Assembly: GCF_027107535.1 (NCBI RefSeq)
Contig: NZ_CP114283.1
Coordinates: 6,076,001 to 6,140,000 of the forward strand
Source: Streptomyces aurantiacus
Lineage (GTDB): Bacteria > Actinomycetota > Actinomycetes > Streptomycetales > Streptomycetaceae
Length of the DNA stretch: 64,000 nucleotides
Direction of reading: 5' to 3'
Position 1 is the first letter of the stretch. Each line of letters begins with the position of its first letter. A model generated the notes under the pieces. That model had not been told where the DNA came from, ran no database searches, and was given only the letters and a program-made list of their open reading frames with translations. Positions 1 through 8,349 of the stretch are shown one piece after another. The position numbers were made by a program, and so were the translations under genes.

Positions 1-9
1 GCCCGATGA
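1..9 (+). CDS. Last codons of an upstream gene (partial)
   Basis: The frame gcc-cga-tga ends at base 9 and overlaps the cbiN start codon as ATGA. In ECF cobalt transporter operons the gene before cbiN is normally cbiM, so this is probably the cbiM 3' end. Only two sense codons are inside the window, so identity rests on gene order alone. Confidence 0.35.
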   Translation, partial: AR

Positions 10-461
10 GCAGGAACACGAAGATCAACGCGCTGCTGCTCCTCGTCGTGGTCGCACTCGCCGTCCTGCCGCTGGCCCTCGGCCTCGGCGATCACAAGAA
101 GGAGCCGTTCGCGGGCGCCGACGCAGAGGCGGAAACCGCGATCACGGAGATCGAACCCGACTACGAGCCCTGGTTCTCCCCTCTGTACGAGCCGCCGTCG
201 GGCGAGATCGAATCAGCACTGTTCGCCCTCCAGGCCGCCCTGGGTGCCGGTGTCCTCGCCTACTACTTCGGTGTCCGCCGAGGCCGCCGCCAGGGCGAAC
301 TGCGCGCCCGGGCACAGCAGGACGGCCAGGACTCCACGCCTGTCACCGCCCCGGACGTCACCACCCCCGCGGAGGTCACCACTTCACCGGGCAGCACCAC
401 CGCAAAGGCCCACGAGAGCACACCCGGCAGCACAGGTGAGTCCTCGGTCGGACGGATCTGA
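6..461 (+). CDS. cbiN: CbiN, cobalt ECF transporter accessory subunit
   Basis: Encodes 151 residues. A first membrane helix covers about residues 9-27, an extracytoplasmic loop follows with the family signature FAGADAEAE and a P-D-Y-E-P-W-F segment, and a second helix lies near residues 66-86. A basic, then Ser/Thr/Pro-rich tail follows and is longer than in most CbiN proteins. CbiN associates with CbiM, the membrane S component that takes up cobalt for cobalamin synthesis. The start overlaps the preceding stop as ATGA, and the next gene begins 6 bp downstream, so it is inside an operon. Family assignment is by motif and by the neighbouring cbiQ and cbiO. Confidence 0.85.
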   Translation: MSRNTKINALLLLVVVALAVLPLALGLGDHKKEPFAGADAEAETAITEIEPDYEPWFSPLYEPPSGEIESALFALQAALGAGVLAYYFGVRRGRRQGELRARAQQDGQDSTPVTAPDVTTPAEVTTSPGSTTAKAHESTPGSTGESSVGRI

Positions 462-467
462 GCGTTC

Positions 468-1217
468 ATGCTGCCCATTGACGCGGCGGCGCACAGCAGC
501 CGCTGGCGCCGCCGCCACCCGGTGGACAAGGCCGTCCTCGGACTGGGCCTGACCGTGCTCGCGATCTCCCTCCCGCCCTGGCCCGGCGCCGCGCTGGTCC
601 TGCTGACGGCCCTCGCCGTGCTGCTGGGCCCGGCCGGCGTGCCCGCCCGCCGGCTGTGGCGCGCCTACCGGGTGCCACTGGGGTTCTGTGTGACCGGGGC
701 CCTTCCCCTGCTCCTGCAGGTCGGCGGGCCCGACGGCTTCCTGACACCGGCCGGCGGCGGGCCCGTACGCGCCGGAGAACTGTTGCTGCGTACCTCCGCG
801 GCCTCACTCGGCGTCCTGCTGTTCGCGTTCACGACCCCCCTGTCCGACCTGTTGCCGCGCCTGGTGAAGGCCGGGGTGCCCGCGCCGGTCGTCGACGTCG
901 CCCTGGTGACGTACCGGATGAGCTTCCTGCTGCTCGACTCCGTACGGCGGATCCGGGACGCGCAGGCCGCACGGCTCGGGCACACCACACGGGCCGCCCA
1001 GTGGCGTTCGCTGGCGGGGCTCGGCGCCACCGCGTTCGTCCGGGCCTTCGACCGGGCGACACGGCTGCAGGCCGGGCTCGCCGGACGCGGTTACGACGGA
1101 ACCCTGCGCGTCCTCGTTCCGGAGGCCCGCGTCTCCGCACGCTTCACGCTCGCCAGCGTCGCGCTGCTCACGGCCGTGGCCGCCCTCACCTTCGTACTGG
1201 AAAGGCCGCTGCGATGA
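468..1217 (+). CDS. cbiQ: CbiQ, T (transmembrane coupling) component of cobalt ECF transporter
   Basis: Encodes 249 residues with several hydrophobic helices (about 24-55, 68-82, 100-118, 222-243). In the cytoplasmic coupling region it has the two Ala-Arg-Gly-type motifs of T components: QAARLGH near residue 165 and GLAGRGYDG near residue 204. These helices dock onto the ATPase subunits and pass ATP-driven movement to CbiMN. The stop codon overlaps the cbiO start as ATGA, indicating translational coupling. Length matches the family. Confidence 0.88.
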   Translation: MLPIDAAAHSSRWRRRHPVDKAVLGLGLTVLAISLPPWPGAALVLLTALAVLLGPAGVPARRLWRAYRVPLGFCVTGALPLLLQVGGPDGFLTPAGGGPVRAGELLLRTSAASLGVLLFAFTTPLSDLLPRLVKAGVPAPVVDVALVTYRMSFLLLDSVRRIRDAQAARLGHTTRAAQWRSLAGLGATAFVRAFDRATRLQAGLAGRGYDGTLRVLVPEARVSARFTLASVALLTAVAALTFVLERPLR

Positions 1218-2077
1218 GCGAGCCCGTGCTGGTCGCCCTGCGGGGCGCGTCCTACGCCTACGAGGACGGCCCGCCCGTGCTCAGCGACCTCGACTTCGAG
1301 GTGCGCGAGGGACGCGCGCTCGCCCTCCTCGGCCGCAACGGCAGCGGCAAGACCACCCTGATGCGACTGCTGAGCGGCGGACTGCGGCCGGACACAGGCC
1401 AGTTGGCTGTCGCGGACCAGCCGGTCCGGTACGACCGCAAGGGCCTGACCAGGCTGCGCACGACCGTCCAACTCGTGGTCCAGGATCCCGACGACCAACT
1501 GTTCGCCGCGTCCGTCGCCCAGGACGTGTCGTTCGGGCCGCTGAACCTCGGTCTGACCGCCCCCGAGGTACGGGCCCGGGTGGACGAGGCGCTCGCCGCG
1601 CTGGACATCAGCGCCCTGGCCGACCGGCCCACCCATCTGCTCTCCTACGGCCAGCGCAAACGGACCGCGATCGCGGGCGCCGTGGCGATGCGGCCGCGCG
1701 TCCTGATCCTCGACGAACCGACCGCCGGGCTCGACCCGGACGGCCAGGAACGGTTGCTCGCGGCCCTGGACGGGCTGCGCGAGAGCGGTACCACCGTGGT
1801 GATGGCGACGCACGACGTGGACCTCGCCCTGCGCTGGGCCGACGACGCCGCCCTCCTCACCCCGGCCGGAGTGTTCACCGGCCCGGCAGCCGGGACGCTG
1901 GCCCGCGCGGATCTCCTGGAGCAGGCGGGTCTGCGTCTGCCCTGGGGTGTCGCGGTCGCTCAACTCCTGCGGACGCAAGGCCTGTTGACCGACCTGTCAC
2001 CCGGCCCGCGGACCGCGGAGGAACTGGCCGCCATGACCTCCCGACACTCCACTCCCCCGGTACCGGCTGACGGCTGA
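1214..2077 (+). CDS. cbiO: CbiO, ATPase subunit of cobalt ECF transporter
   Basis: Encodes 287 residues. The chosen ATG at 1214 overlaps the cbiQ stop and gives a standard ABC ATPase N-terminus. Visible motifs are Walker A GRNGSGKTT (about residues 42-50), Q-loop VVQDPDDQ, ABC signature LSYGQRKR, Walker B VLILDEPTAGLD and the switch histidine in ATHDVD. The C-terminal 60 residues are a family extension. It powers Co2+ uptake through CbiMNQ at the cytoplasmic membrane. The stop codon lies inside a GGCTGAC tandem repeat, so repeat slippage would alter only the last residues. Confidence 0.9.
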   Translation: MSEPVLVALRGASYAYEDGPPVLSDLDFEVREGRALALLGRNGSGKTTLMRLLSGGLRPDTGQLAVADQPVRYDRKGLTRLRTTVQLVVQDPDDQLFAASVAQDVSFGPLNLGLTAPEVRARVDEALAALDISALADRPTHLLSYGQRKRTAIAGAVAMRPRVLILDEPTAGLDPDGQERLLAALDGLRESGTTVVMATHDVDLALRWADDAALLTPAGVFTGPAAGTLARADLLEQAGLRLPWGVAVAQLLRTQGLLTDLSPGPRTAEELAAMTSRHSTPPVPADG

Positions 2078-2096
2078 CGGCTGACGGCTGACGGCT
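2065..2096 (+). repeat. GGCTGAC heptamer tandem repeat (about 4.6 copies)
   Basis: Four full copies of GGCTGAC plus GGCT run head to tail across the 3' end of cbiO, and the cbiO TGA stop at 2075-2077 is formed by the repeat. The unit is 7 bp and not a multiple of three, so copy-number change would shift the reading frame of the extreme C-terminus and move the stop. Confidence 0.9.
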
Positions 2097-2124
2097 CATG
2101 TGCCGTCGGCCCGCACGCCGTTCG

Positions 2125-3879
2125 CTATCCGTCGGAAGACACCACCTTGGTCACCTTGCCGTGCGGGTCCGCCTGCACGTAGCCACCCTTGTTGTACTCG
2201 TCACTGAGGTAGGCGGACATGTAAGCCGCCGTACCGAACACCGTGCTGGGCGGTTTGACCAGCAGATAGCGGCTCGTGGCCTTGCCGACGTTCAGCTTCT
2301 TGTCCGCCTCGGCGAACAGCGCGGGAACCTTGTCCCAGTCGAAGTCGTCCAGACTCATCGGCTGGGCCCCGCCGGACAGTTGGTTCTTGATGATGCCCTT
2401 CTCCACACCGCGGTCGACGCGGTAGCTGTAGAGGTCGAAACTGGTCCGGCTGCCCTTGACCATCACCTCGGCGGAGACGTGGTCGGGGTAGACCGAGAAG
2501 GCCCCGAACCGGTCGCGGCCGGTGTCCTTCTCGATGGCCCGGATCGCGGAGCGAATCCCGTCGGGGGTCAGCAGGCCGGTGGTCTTCGTCCGTTCCGTCT
2601 GTTCCTTCGCTTCCGATTGCTTCGGCTGCTCCGGTTGTCTCGTCTGCCGGGACGTCCGGCTCGGGTCGATCGAGGAAGAACCGGCCGACGGCTTCCCCTT
2701 CGCGCCGTTCGAGGAGTCGTCCCCTGCGGAGGACGAGCCGCCGTTCCCCCAGCCGGGCAGCAGTGTCCACGCCAGTACGCCCACCAGGACCGTGCCCGCG
2801 GCGGACAGGGCGACCGTGGCACGGCGACCACGCCCCGCCGGGCCGACGGGTGTCGGCGCACCGGGCCCTGTCGGGTTCGGCACGGCCGGGCCCGACGGAA
2901 CGTACGGCCGGGGCACGGCGTCCTGCGGTGTCGGCCGGTCCTGGTGCGCGGCGGACCCGTCGAGGCGGTGGAGCGGGGCGGCCGGGGCGGTGCCGGCGGC
3001 CGGTGGAGGGGTGAGCCGGTAGGACGTGGGATCCGTGCGGCTGTCCGCGACGGCCGCCAGCATCCGGTCGAGCGTCCCGGCGTCCGGGCGCGCCGCCGGG
3101 TCCCTCACCAGTACGCGCATCAGCACATCCGCCAGGGGTCCGGCCTTCTCCGGCGGCGGCACGTCCTCGTAGAGAACGGCCGCGAGGGTCGCCAGCGTCG
3201 TGCCCCGGCGCAGCGGATGACGGCCCTCCACCGCGGCGTACAGCATCATCGCCAGTGACCACAGGTCCGAAGCCGATCCGCCGTCGTTGCCCGCGACCCG
3301 CTCGGGGGCCATGTAGTCGGCGGTGCCGATGATCGACCCGGTGGCGGTGAGGGCCGTGGACTCGCGGATCGCCGCGATCCCGAAGTCCGTGAGCACGGGG
3401 CGGCCGTCGGGTCGCAACAGGACGTTGGCGGGCTTCACGTCCCGGTGCTGGATGCCGGCGTCGTGGGCGGCCCGTAGCGCCGCCAGTACCTCGCGCCCGA
3501 GCCGTGCCGTGTCCGCGGGGTCCATCGGGCCCCGGCCCAGCCGGTCGGCGAGCGACCCGCCGCTGACCAGTTCCATCACGATCCACGGATAGGTGCCCTC
3601 GCCGCCGTCGACGATGTGATGGATCGTCACGACGTTCGGGTGGTCGATCCTCGCCAGCGCCCGCGCCTCGCGCAGCACCCGCTCCCGCAGCATCCGCGCG
3701 CCGTCCGGGTCGTACTCGGCGAGGTCGACGTCCGGGGGCCGCACCTCCTTGACGGCCACGTGCCGGTGCAGGGCGAGGTCCGTGGCCCGCCAGACCGTGC
3801 CCATCCCGCCGCCGCCGAGCCGCGACTCCAGCCGGAACCGCCCGTCGATGACCCGTCTGCCGGAGTCCGCCTCACTCAT
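2125..3879 (-). CDS. PknB-type membrane Ser/Thr protein kinase
   Basis: Encodes 584 residues. The N-terminal Hanks-type kinase domain (about 14-275) has glycine loop RLGGGGMG, catalytic lysine K44 (HVAVKEV), catalytic loop HRDVKPAN, DFG motif and activation segment GTADYMAPE. A Pro/Ala/Thr-rich juxtamembrane linker leads to one membrane helix near residues 350-372. A roughly 200-residue extracytoplasmic domain follows, starting with a Ser/Gly/Lys-rich linker. That domain has no PASTA repeats, so the ligand is unknown. Convergent with cbiO. Autophosphorylation and signalling from the cell surface are inferred from the family. Confidence 0.9.
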   Translation of the reverse strand: MSEADSGRRVIDGRFRLESRLGGGGMGTVWRATDLALHRHVAVKEVRPPDVDLAEYDPDGARMLRERVLREARALARIDHPNVVTIHHIVDGGEGTYPWIVMELVSGGSLADRLGRGPMDPADTARLGREVLAALRAAHDAGIQHRDVKPANVLLRPDGRPVLTDFGIAAIRESTALTATGSIIGTADYMAPERVAGNDGGSASDLWSLAMMLYAAVEGRHPLRRGTTLATLAAVLYEDVPPPEKAGPLADVLMRVLVRDPAARPDAGTLDRMLAAVADSRTDPTSYRLTPPPAAGTAPAAPLHRLDGSAAHQDRPTPQDAVPRPYVPSGPAVPNPTGPGAPTPVGPAGRGRRATVALSAAGTVLVGVLAWTLLPGWGNGGSSSAGDDSSNGAKGKPSAGSSSIDPSRTSRQTRQPEQPKQSEAKEQTERTKTTGLLTPDGIRSAIRAIEKDTGRDRFGAFSVYPDHVSAEVMVKGSRTSFDLYSYRVDRGVEKGIIKNQLSGGAQPMSLDDFDWDKVPALFAEADKKLNVGKATSRYLLVKPPSTVFGTAAYMSAYLSDEYNKGGYVQADPHGKVTKVVSSDG

Positions 3880-3964
3880 GCGCGGGAGCCTAGAGGACAG
3901 GTCGGACAGGAGTTCCCCCGGGCGGACGGTCCGGGGAACAGCCTGCTCGGCCGGGGCGTGGCGC

Positions 3965-4594
3965 CTACGGAGTGTCCGCCGCCGTCGACCTGCCGAGGTA
4001 GGTGAGGGGTCCCGGGTCGGGCACCTGGATCTCGTGGAAGCCGAGTCGGTCGTAGAACGCCCGTGCGGCGGTGTTGGCGGTGACCATGCCGAGGTGGACT
4101 GCTGGAACGCCGCGGCTCTCCAGCGCGGCCAGGAAGGAGCGCATCAAGGCTCGTCCGAAGCCCCTCCGTTGCCATTCCGGCAGGAGATCGATGTGGAGGT
4201 GCGCCGGGTACGCGACGAGTTCGGGCAGAACCATCCGCTCGGGAGTGTGCAGGAGGTGGATCATCTCCTCGCTGGGTGTACGGGGCACTGTCGTCGGTTC
4301 GGGATAGCGGCGGGCGACGCGGGGTATCCAGGTCGCGCGGAAGTTCTTGACGAACTGCTCCGTGTCCGCGGTGCCGACGACGTAACCGACCGGCCCGCCC
4401 GATCCGTCGTCCAGGACGAAGGCGAGTTCCGGCTCCAGGTGGCAGTAGGGCGCGGCGAAGATGGACGGCATCAACTCCTCGTCGGGGTAGCGGTCGCGCG
4501 AGTCCCCTCCGTCGAGGGCGGTCCTCACGCAGACGGCGGCGACTCCGGCACGGTCGGCGAGCTGGTAGGGGCGGATTCTCGGCTGCGACAGCAT
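3965..4594 (-). CDS. GNAT family N-acetyltransferase
   Basis: Encodes 209 residues from the ATG at 4594. Alternatives in the same frame are 4603 and 4615; 4594 is preferred because CCAGGA stands eight bases upstream and the protein then begins as typical GNATs do (RIRPYQLADRAGVAAVC). The acetyl-CoA loop motif is LPEWQRRGFGRALM, followed by the conserved N..A..FYDRLGF segment. Substrate cannot be predicted. A perfect 14-bp palindrome just upstream (4615-4628) probably regulates it. Confidence 0.82.
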   Translation of the reverse strand: MLSQPRIRPYQLADRAGVAAVCVRTALDGGDSRDRYPDEELMPSIFAAPYCHLEPELAFVLDDGSGGPVGYVVGTADTEQFVKNFRATWIPRVARRYPEPTTVPRTPSEEMIHLLHTPERMVLPELVAYPAHLHIDLLPEWQRRGFGRALMRSFLAALESRGVPAVHLGMVTANTAARAFYDRLGFHEIQVPDPGPLTYLGRSTAADTP

Positions 4595-4614
4595 GAGAAG
4601 CATCCTGGCGCCCA

Positions 4615-4628
4615 TGGGAGCGCTCCCA
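4615..4628. promoter_or_regulatory. Perfect palindrome TGGGAGCGCTCCCA, CebR-box-like operator
   Basis: The 14-bp site is an uninterrupted palindrome matching the operator described for the LacI-type cellobiose repressor CebR of Streptomyces. It lies just upstream of the acetyltransferase start at 4594 and downstream of a possible -10 (TATCCC on the minus strand near 4650), a usual place for repressor binding. It is also about 190 bp upstream of the divergent lamin-tail gene. Which gene it controls is inferred from position. Confidence 0.6.
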
Positions 4629-4821
4629 CAAGTCGGAAGGGATACCTTTTCCGCTTCTCCGGCCGGCTGCCTCGGGGGCAGAGCCTGGACGGGCCGTTCG
4701 GCCGTGCCGCCATTTATCACGTTTCGATAGAGGAACAGGTAATTTCCTCGCAACCAACACGGATGTTTCACGACATGGCTAGGCTCCGGTGCCTTGCAGG
4801 TATCCGGAGGGGGAATTTCTC

Positions 4822-5313
4822 ATGCGTAAACACCCGGTCATAGCCGCGGCCGTCACCGTCGGCGCGCTGGCCTTCGTCGTCACCCCGGCCCAGGCGGCCG
4901 AGTACCAGTCGGCTCTGAAGATCCGCGGTGTGCAGTACGACGCACCCGGGAGCGACTCCAACAGATGCGCCACCGGCAACACGGACGAGGAGTACCTGAC
5001 GATCAAGAACTACTCGTCCTCGGCGACCATCAACCTGAAGAACTATCTCGTCAAGGACGCCACCGGCAACCGCTTCCTCTTCACCGCGAACCACTACCTC
5101 CAGCCTGGCGACTACGTGAAGCTGCGCGGCGGGAACGGCACCGACTCCGACAGCCGGAACGTCGTCTACCGCGACAACTGCAACTTCATGTGGAACAACC
5201 CCGGCGACACCATCTACCTCTACAAGCCCTCCGGAAGCCGCTCCGACGTACACGCCTACACCAAGAGCGGTTCCGACTCCGACGGCAACGGCTACATCCG
5301 CTTCCACAACTGA
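4822..5313 (+). CDS. Secreted lamin-tail-domain protein
   Basis: Encodes 163 residues from ATG 4822, preceded by GGAGGGGG. A Sec signal peptide (basic MRKH start, hydrophobic stretch, ends near residue 25 after AQA) precedes a compact beta-rich domain of about 130 residues with the lamin tail pattern: EYLTIKNYSS, INLKNYLVKD, a long PGDYVKLRGGNG turn and NPGDTIYLYKPSG. Such proteins are extracellular in Streptomyces and their substrate is unknown. Two cysteines (in RCATG and DNCNF) could form a disulfide. Confidence 0.8.
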   Translation: MRKHPVIAAAVTVGALAFVVTPAQAAEYQSALKIRGVQYDAPGSDSNRCATGNTDEEYLTIKNYSSSATINLKNYLVKDATGNRFLFTANHYLQPGDYVKLRGGNGTDSDSRNVVYRDNCNFMWNNPGDTIYLYKPSGSRSDVHAYTKSGSDSDGNGYIRFHN

Positions 5314-5356
5314 CCGTCCGGGCAGGATCGTTGAGCGGTCCTCCTCGTCCGGGACG

Positions 5357-7159
5357 TCAGGCCCCGGCGCCCGCCGCGATGTCACGCGCCGCGATGTAGC
5401 CGAAGGTCATCGCCGGTCCGATCGTCGAGCCCGCGCCCGCGTAGCTGTGCCCCATGACGGCCGCGCTCGCGTTCCCGGCCGCGTACAGGCCGGGGATCAC
5501 GGATCCGTCCGGGCGCAGTACGCGCGCCCGGGCGTCGGTGCGCAGACCGCCCTTGGTACCGAGGTCACCGGGGACGATCTTGAAGGCGTAGAAGGGGGCC
5601 AGCAACAGCGGCGCCAGGCAGGAGTTCGGGAGGATCGCCGGGTCGGTGTAGTAGTGGTCGTAGACGCTGTCCCCTCGGTGGAAGTCGGTGTCGGTGCCGC
5701 TGCGGGCAAGGCTGTTGAAGCGGTTGACGGTGGTGCGCAGGGCTGCCGCCGGCACCCCGATCCGCTGAGCCAGGGCGTCGAGCGTCCACTCCTTGTGGGC
5801 GGCGCCGGACGAGTACCAGGCGTCGGGGAACGTGAACGTCGGAGCGACGTCCTTGAAGAGGTAGCGGTTGCGGTAGTTCTGGTCGACGATCAGCCAGGCC
5901 GGGATGTGCGGGGCGTTCGCGTGCTGCTCGTACATGGTGTGGACGACGTCGCTGTAGGGGGCCGCCTCGTTGACGAAGCGGGCTCCCGCGGCGTTGACGA
6001 GGAGCCCACCGGGCAGGGTGCGTTCGGCGAGACAGAAGTAGGGCTCACCGGGCAGGGGGATGGCCGGGCCCCACCATGCGTCGTCCATCAGGTCGAGTGC
6101 GGCGCCCGCCTGCCGGCCCGCGCGGATTCCGTCCCCGGTGTTCTCCTTGGCTCCGACCGTCCACTGCGTGCCGATGGGCTGTCGCTGGTACTGCGCACGC
6201 ATGGCCGCGTTGTGCTCGAAGCCGCCCGAGCCGACGATCACCCCGCGCCTCGCCCTCACCAGACCCGGCGCGCCGTCCTTGGTCACGACGGCTCCCGCGG
6301 CTCTGCCGCTCTCCAGGTACAGCTCGGTGAGCGGGGTGTTCAGCCAGACCGGCACCCTGGCCGTGAGCAGTCCCGCGCGCAGGCCGGCCGCCAGTGACTG
6401 GCCCATGGTGAGGGGTTTCTGGCCGAGGAGCGCCGCTTTGGTGCCGCGGGACAGACACTCCGTGGCGACGGCGAGGCCTTTCGCGCTGACCGCGGAGAGG
6501 GCGAGCCACTTGTAGTCGGTGCTGAAGACGACCATGCCGCTCGGGACCGCCAGGTACGGAGGGTTCAGCCGGGCCAGCTCGGCACCGAGGATGTTGCCGT
6601 CGAGCTGGGCGGGTTCGATGGACCGTCCGCCGGGCAGGCCTCCGGGCAGTTCGGGGTAGTAGTCGCTGTAGCCCTCCATCCAGCGGAATCGCAGCGGGCT
6701 GTTGGCCATGACGAAGGAGATCATGGCGGGCCCGTGCCCGAGGAAGGCCTGGCGTCGGTCGGCGGACACGTCGGGGCCGACCACCGCGGCCAGATAGGTC
6801 GCCGCCTTCGCCGGGGTGTCGGGGACGCCGGCGGCCAGGATCACCGGATTGTTCGGGATCCAGATGCCGGCGCCGGAGCGAGCCGCCGAACCGCCGAAGG
6901 TGGCCGCCTTCTCCACGACGACGCAGCTCAGCCCCTGTTTCGCGGCTGTCAGGGCGGCGGTCATCCCCGCCGCACCCGAGCCGATCACCACGACGTCGTA
7001 CGTGCCGAGCAGGGGCAGGTCGGCCGCTTGGGCCGTGCCGGGGAGTCCGGCCGCGAGCGCCAGCCCGGCTCCGGTCGCCGCGCCGAGCACGCGGCGCCTC
7101 GACGGGCCGGGCAGGGAGAGGGAATCAGTACGTCTTGCGGGGTCCGCGCTAGTGGCCAT
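5357..7159 (-). CDS. Tat-exported KstD-like FAD-dependent dehydrogenase
   Basis: Encodes 600 residues from ATG 7159; a longer frame exists but lacks a good ribosome site. The Tat signal (SRRRVLGAATGAG, then AQA-A) covers about residues 20-50. The FAD-binding motif VVIGSGAAGMTAALTAAKQG follows near residue 57. The C-terminal FAD segment LYAAGNASAAVMG...GPAMTFGY closely matches 3-ketosteroid delta1-dehydrogenases and relatives in the fumarate reductase flavoprotein superfamily. It probably desaturates a steroid-like or other carbonyl substrate outside the membrane. No steroid catabolism genes are adjacent, so the substrate is uncertain. Confidence 0.8.
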   Translation of the reverse strand: MATSADPARRTDSLSLPGPSRRRVLGAATGAGLALAAGLPGTAQAADLPLLGTYDVVVIGSGAAGMTAALTAAKQGLSCVVVEKAATFGGSAARSGAGIWIPNNPVILAAGVPDTPAKAATYLAAVVGPDVSADRRQAFLGHGPAMISFVMANSPLRFRWMEGYSDYYPELPGGLPGGRSIEPAQLDGNILGAELARLNPPYLAVPSGMVVFSTDYKWLALSAVSAKGLAVATECLSRGTKAALLGQKPLTMGQSLAAGLRAGLLTARVPVWLNTPLTELYLESGRAAGAVVTKDGAPGLVRARRGVIVGSGGFEHNAAMRAQYQRQPIGTQWTVGAKENTGDGIRAGRQAGAALDLMDDAWWGPAIPLPGEPYFCLAERTLPGGLLVNAAGARFVNEAAPYSDVVHTMYEQHANAPHIPAWLIVDQNYRNRYLFKDVAPTFTFPDAWYSSGAAHKEWTLDALAQRIGVPAAALRTTVNRFNSLARSGTDTDFHRGDSVYDHYYTDPAILPNSCLAPLLLAPFYAFKIVPGDLGTKGGLRTDARARVLRPDGSVIPGLYAAGNASAAVMGHSYAGAGSTIGPAMTFGYIAARDIAAGAGA

Positions 7160-7432
7160 GGCAGGGCGCTCCAACCGGGCGAAGGAATGGGAGTGCGTGC
7201 TGTGCCCCGGGAGCCAACTCACGTATGGCGTCCCGGTTCTGATGCGGAGTCAGGAATGTGGCGCGGGGGTCTTGGTAAGTCAAGGGTCACGCCGGTCGGA
7301 CGACGGACGATCACCGGGGCCCACCCGCGCCGGGCCCGTGACGGGACCTGCTTCCGTTGCTCGGGAGAACACCCCTGTCCGGACTACGCGCCCCTCGCCG
7401 CCCCCCTCCACTCCCCCGTAACCCTTTCAACC
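7160..7432. other. Intergenic region between divergent genes
   Basis: No supported gene. It separates the KstD-like gene (minus) from the CGNR regulator (plus). A GC-rich stem GGGCCC-ACCCGCGCC-GGGCCC lies near 7317-7338. The side next to 7432 merges into the regulator promoter described separately. Confidence 0.5.
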
Positions 7433-7472
7433 GGTGACAAGCCTTGCAGAGGCAACTGTCACCTGCCAGGAT
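7433..7472 (+). promoter_or_regulatory. Promoter and composite operator of the CGNR regulator
   Basis: A -35 TTGCAG (7444-7449) is followed after 17 bp by CAGGAT (7467-7472), placing the start of transcription at about 7479, the GTG start codon, which suggests a leaderless message. Overlapping it are inverted half sites GGTGAC (7433-7438) and GTCACC (7458-7463) with CCTTGCAGAGG between them. The same composite element recurs at 8356-8385. Confidence 0.6.
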
Positions 7473-7478
7473 GGTGAC

Positions 7479-8042
7479 GTGAATCTGGATCACGTCTTCG
7501 TCTGCGGGAACCCGGCTCTGGACTTCGCCGCGACACTCCGCGCCCGCCGCACACTACGCGCCGAGACGCTCGTGTCTCCGGAGCGACTGGACGCCTGGTA
7601 CCTCGAAGCCGGGATCGTCGACGCCGTCTCCCCCAGTGGGGAGTCCGACGTCGCGCAGGCAGTGGCCCTGCGCGAGGCCGTCTACGCGCTGGTCACCGCG
7701 CGGCGCCTCGGCGAGCCCTACGAAGACGAAGCGCTCGCCACCGTGAACGGCGCGGCCCGCAAGCCGTCCGCGACCCCGCAACTCACCTCGACAGGGCGGC
7801 ATACGGAGGCGACAGCGGAAGAAGCCCTCTCCACCGTGGCGCGGCACGCCGTCGAGGTGCTGAGCGGCCCGGACGTGCCGCTGCTCAAGGAGTGCGGCAA
7901 CCCCGAATGCACCCGCGTCTACATCGACCGGTCGCGCGGGGTTCGCCGGCAGTGGTGCGGCATGGAGTCCTGCGGGAACAAACTCAAGGCCGCCGCGTAC
8001 CGCGCCCGCAAGAAGCGGGTCCAGGCCCCGGCCGCCCACTGA
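7479..8042 (+). CDS. CGNR zinc-finger (ABATE) regulator
   Basis: Encodes 187 residues from GTG 7479; an upstream ATG at 7434 would place the promoter inside the gene, so it is not used. The N-terminal ABATE region begins LDHVFVCGNPALDFAAT. The C-terminal treble-clef is complete: C-G-N-P-E-C, then QWCGMESCGNKLKAAAYRARKK, which supplies four cysteines, the CGNR-type motif and a basic helix. Family members are presumed DNA-binding stress regulators in actinobacteria. A shared operator in its own promoter and at the next small gene suggests autoregulation. Confidence 0.85.
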   Translation: MNLDHVFVCGNPALDFAATLRARRTLRAETLVSPERLDAWYLEAGIVDAVSPSGESDVAQAVALREAVYALVTARRLGEPYEDEALATVNGAARKPSATPQLTSTGRHTEATAEEALSTVARHAVEVLSGPDVPLLKECGNPECTRVYIDRSRGVRRQWCGMESCGNKLKAAAYRARKKRVQAPAAH

Positions 8043-8132
8043 CGAACCGGCCACCGGCTCCGCGAGTACGCCTCGGCGGCCGGTGACCCGGTCGGCCACT
8101 GCGGGATGGCGGGACGCGCGATCCCGCTCCCG

Positions 8133-8342
8133 TCAGAAGACGTTGCGGACGAGCCACTCGTCGTCGTCATACGCGTTGCGCGCGGGGTCCACCACCGTGG
8201 CCGGCTTCTCCTCGACGGTGTCCGCGAGGCGGACCCTCTCCGGCAGCGTGCCGAACCGGGCGCGGCGTGCCGCCTCGGCGACATCCGGAGCCTTCTCTCC
8301 CTGCGGCATCTCGGCCTCCTGCATCTCGGAGCTGCGCGACAT
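8133..8342 (-). CDS. Small conserved-type hypothetical protein
   Basis: Encodes 69 residues from ATG 8342. It is acidic, Arg/Glu-rich, without membrane segment or signal, with motifs ARRARFGTLPERVRLADTVE and YDDDEWLVRNVF at the C-terminus. The pattern R-F-G-T-L-P-E-R-[VI]-R resembles small proteins I have seen in Streptomyces, but no function is known. A strong promoter (TTGACT-17-GAGGAT, minus strand) embedded in an inverted repeat sits directly upstream, which supports a real gene. It is convergent with the CGNR regulator. Confidence 0.65.
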   Translation of the reverse strand: MSRSSEMQEAEMPQGEKAPDVAEAARRARFGTLPERVRLADTVEEKPATVVDPARNAYDDDEWLVRNVF

Positions 8343-8349
8343 CACCAGC

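Noticed and set aside
1..2100. Possible cobalamin riboswitch for the cbi genes
   Set aside because: Such an element would lie upstream of cbiM, outside the window, and no leader RNA is visible here.
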